The notes beneath the pieces are model-generated. The model was given only the letters and a program-made list of their open reading frames with translations, did no database searches and was not told where the DNA came from. A DNA stretch of 13,789 nt from an uncultured Solirubrobacterales bacterium (GTDB taxonomy: Bacteria > Actinomycetota > Thermoleophilia > Solirubrobacterales > Solirubrobacteraceae). How positions within the stretch are numbered: the first letter of the stretch is position 1; each line of letters starts with the position of its first letter. The translations under genes were made by a program, and so were the position numbers. The stretch covers positions 1-13,789 of the forward strand of contig CAIKSH010000252.1 in NCBI GenBank assembly GCA_903830015.1, in the 5' to 3' direction. Positions 11,809-13,789 of this stretch are shown one piece after another.

Positions 11809-13789
11809 ATGGCTAGGCGTATACGAGCGGGCCGGTGGCCCACGATCATCGCGGCAGGGATCGCCCTGCTCACGGCCAGCGCCGCCCCGGCGGCCTCCGC
11901 CGCGCCTTCCACGCCGGCACCCGCCCCTCGCGTGCTGATCGCCTTCCTCCCGATCCCTGATCCGCCGGCCGCGCTCGACGCCGACCCGGAGCCGGCGCTC
12001 GCCTTCCGCCCGGTCCTCGAGCGGCTGGCCGTCCGCCCGGCGCCGTCGCTCGGCCTCAGCAGCTCCACCCAGGGGCGCTACTCGTCGGTCCAGGCGCTGC
12101 TCGACATAACCCAGGGGAGCCGCTCGTCGCTCTCCTCCTACTCGCCGGAGCAGCCCTGGCCGGTGGTGATGGTGCTCGAGAAGGGGGGCGGCGCCTACCA
12201 GCAGGGCTGGCTCGAGACCAACCTTCGGGCCCGCACCGCACCGGCCCGGGTAGAGCCGGGGCTTCTCGCCCAGACGGTTCCCGGCGGCGCCGCCTACGCC
12301 GGTGTCCGGGGCCGCTACCAGCGGGAGTCGATCGTCGCGACCGATCGGGCCGGCGAGGTCGCCGAGGTCTCGCTCGGTTCCTCCGCCACCGTTGCCGACC
12401 GGGCCCGGGGCCTGCTGGCCCGCCACCGGCTGGTGGTCGCCGGCCTGCCGACCGGCAGCGAGGGAGACCGGGCGCTCGACCGGCTGATCGCCACGCGGTC
12501 GAAGGACACGCTCCTGATCGCCATGCAGACGCCCCCGGAGGTCGGGGGCCCGCAGCTGCTCCCGGTGGGGATCGTCGGGCTGGGCGGCCCCGGCGAGCTG
12601 ACCTCTTCGACGACCCACCTCGACGGAGTAATCGCCGGGATCGACGTCCTTCCCACCGCCCTGGACTGGCTGGGCGTTCCCGTTCCTTCCGGGGTCCGCG
12701 GCCAGCAGATCGAGGTCCAGGAGGGCCGAAACCCGGCCGCCCTGGAGAGCCTGGCCGACCGGCTGCGGGTGGTCCTTCCCCGGCGCCTGACCTCGCTCTG
12801 GGCCCTGGTCGGGATCTGGGCGGTGATCTTCCTGGCCGCCGCGCTCTTTGCCGGCCCGCGGGGGAGCCGGTGGGCGATGCGGATCGGTGCCCTTGCCGTC
12901 TTCTGGGTGCCCTCCTCGGTGCTGCTGACCGCGGCCCTGGCCCCGGGGCGGCTGGTCGAGATCGCCCTGCTCGTCGTGATCCCGCTCGCCGCGGGCATGC
13001 TCACCGACTACTTCCTACCCTGGCCGCGCGCCCCGGCGCTACCGGCGCTCGTCGGGGTCTCGGTCTACGTGATCGACCTGGCCTTCGGCTCCCCACTGAT
13101 AATCCGCTCGCTGCTCGGGCCGAACCCGCTCTTCGGCTCGCGCTTCTACGGCATAGGCAACGAGCTCGAGGCGGCGCTGCCGGCGCTCGCGCTGATCGGC
13201 CTCGGGGCGCTCTGGTACGGCCGCGGCCGCTCGCGGGCCCTGGTGGGGTGGCTGGTCGCCGTCGGCCTGGTGCTCGGCCTGGCGATCGGGGCCGGGCGCC
13301 TGGGCGCCGACGTCGGCGGGGTGATGACCGTCGGCGCCGGGTTCGCGGTGGCCGCCCTGCTTCTGTGGCCCGGGGCCGACCGCCGCCGCGCGGTGGCCGT
13401 AGTGATCCTCGTGCCGCTCGCCGCCCTCGCCCTGCTCGCCGTGGTCGACCTGGTCACCGGCGGCGACTCCCACTTCTCGCGCACGGTCCTGCGCTCGGAC
13501 GGCTCGGGCGACCTTCTCGACACCTTCCTGCGCCGCTACGAACTGGCCGGCCGGGCCCTCATCCGCGGGTTCATGCCGGTGGCCACCGCCGTCGCGGTGC
13601 TGGCAATCGCCCTCGGGGTCCGCCGGCGCGACTCGCTGTTCGAAACGGTCGGCGGCGACCCGGCCTGGGTGGCCGCGATCGGGGGCTGCGCGGCGGTCGG
13701 AGTGGGGGGTGCGATCTTCAACGATTCCGGCCCGGTGCTCCTGATCATCGCGACCTTCGTGGCCGCCTGTGCGGTCCTATACCTGCGCG
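11809..13789 (+). CDS. Membrane protein with degenerate alkaline-phosphatase-like domain (3' end outside window)
   Basis: At least 660 residues, open to the window edge. An N-terminal signal/anchor (about 9-32, TIIAAGIALLTASAAPAASA) leads to an extracytoplasmic domain to about 320. Its end reads LTSSTTHLDGVIAGIDVLPTALDWLGVPVPSGVRGQQI, the pattern of the alkaline-phosphatase/sulfatase superfamily C-terminal core. The first strand reads VLIAFLPIPD where an active member has a metal-binding Asp, so catalysis may be lost. From about 328 there are roughly ten predicted membrane spans, with a loop PNPLFGSRFYGIGNELEA (438-455) and an NDSG motif late in the chain. I recall similar FYGIGNE-containing membrane proteins in Firmicutes and actinobacteria, mostly of unknown function. 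The ATG at 11809 is supported by CAGAAT 7 nt upstream. Possibly an envelope function; that is inference. Confidence 0.8.
   Translation, partial: MARRIRAGRWPTIIAAGIALLTASAAPAASAAPSTPAPAPRVLIAFLPIPDPPAALDADPEPALAFRPVLERLAVRPAPSLGLSSSTQGRYSSVQALLDITQGSRSSLSSYSPEQPWPVVMVLEKGGGAYQQGWLETNLRARTAPARVEPGLLAQTVPGGAAYAGVRGRYQRESIVATDRAGEVAEVSLGSSATVADRARGLLARHRLVVAGLPTGSEGDRALDRLIATRSKDTLLIAMQTPPEVGGPQLLPVGIVGLGGPGELTSSTTHLDGVIAGIDVLPTALDWLGVPVPSGVRGQQIEVQEGRNPAALESLADRLRVVLPRRLTSLWALVGIWAVIFLAAALFAGPRGSRWAMRIGALAVFWVPSSVLLTAALAPGRLVEIALLVVIPLAAGMLTDYFLPWPRAPALPALVGVSVYVIDLAFGSPLIIRSLLGPNPLFGSRFYGIGNELEAALPALALIGLGALWYGRGRSRALVGWLVAVGLVLGLAIGAGRLGADVGGVMTVGAGFAVAALLLWPGADRRRAVAVVILVPLAALALLAVVDLVTGGDSHFSRTVLRSDGSGDLLDTFLRRYELAGRALIRGFMPVATAVAVLAIALGVRRRDSLFETVGGDPAWVAAIGGCAAVGVGGAIFNDSGPVLLIIATFVAACAVLYLR

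Noticed and set aside
1..13789. CRISPR arrays, tRNA or rRNA genes, insertion sequences
   Set aside because: I saw no regularly spaced repeats, cloverleaf-like segments, rRNA-like sequence, transposase motifs or terminal inverted repeats; nearly every base is within protein-coding genes.

Overview
The window is a GC-rich, very densely packed stretch of a bacterial chromosome. By my count about 390 of 13,789 bases lie between genes. GTG starts are frequent, several starts lack a Shine-Dalgarno sequence but have a TANNNT hexamer 6-9 nt upstream, and the gene families (DUF2804, holin-X/DUF3618, actinobacterial-type coproheme decarboxylase, CGFS glutaredoxin) fit an actinobacterium, perhaps Thermoleophilia/Solirubrobacterales. 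That placement is inference. I see no rRNA, tRNA, CRISPR, insertion sequence or prophage.

Layout. (1) 1-3185, acyl-CoA and branched-chain catabolism: two tandem acyl-CoA dehydrogenases on the minus strand (the second cut by the window edge), divergent from methylmalonate-semialdehyde dehydrogenase. (2) 3195-5519: a DUF2804 protein divergent from a nitrilase-superfamily amidase whose stop overlaps the start of a FadR-like TetR regulator. A 15-bp inverted repeat sits exactly midway between the two divergent starts and is a good candidate operator. (3) 5589-6741: a tight four-gene operon of small membrane proteins (44 aa, 104 aa, holin-X family, DUF3618). The 44-aa gene is easily missed. (4) 6746-7609: a DegV-family lipid-binding protein, divergent from (5) 7648-8283: a thioredoxin-fold protein with a long acidic, proline-rich tail. 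(6) 8276-9325: an Fe-S trafficking locus, bolA-grxD (overlapping ATGA) divergent from an A-type carrier (ErpA/IscA type). (7) 9322-11726: a minus-strand operon of coproheme decarboxylase (HemQ/ChdC), a thioredoxin-reductase-like ferredoxin/flavodoxin-NADP+ reductase and an AlkA/Mag-type DNA glycosylase. (8) 11809 to the edge: a large membrane protein with a degenerate alkaline-phosphatase-like extracytoplasmic domain and a multi-spanning domain carrying an FYGIGNE motif.

How the genes work together. The left part handles acyl-CoA and methylmalonate-semialdehyde oxidation, next to a regulator of the type that senses acyl-CoAs. The centre and right concern redox cofactors: Fe-S carriage, haem formation and flavin electron transfer. 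The most distinctive structural feature is three divergent gene pairs with intergenic gaps of 37, 37 and 38 bp, each with back-to-back -10-like hexamers placed for leaderless or nearly leaderless transcripts. All four convergent junctions are -8 to +9 bp with no visible intrinsic terminator.
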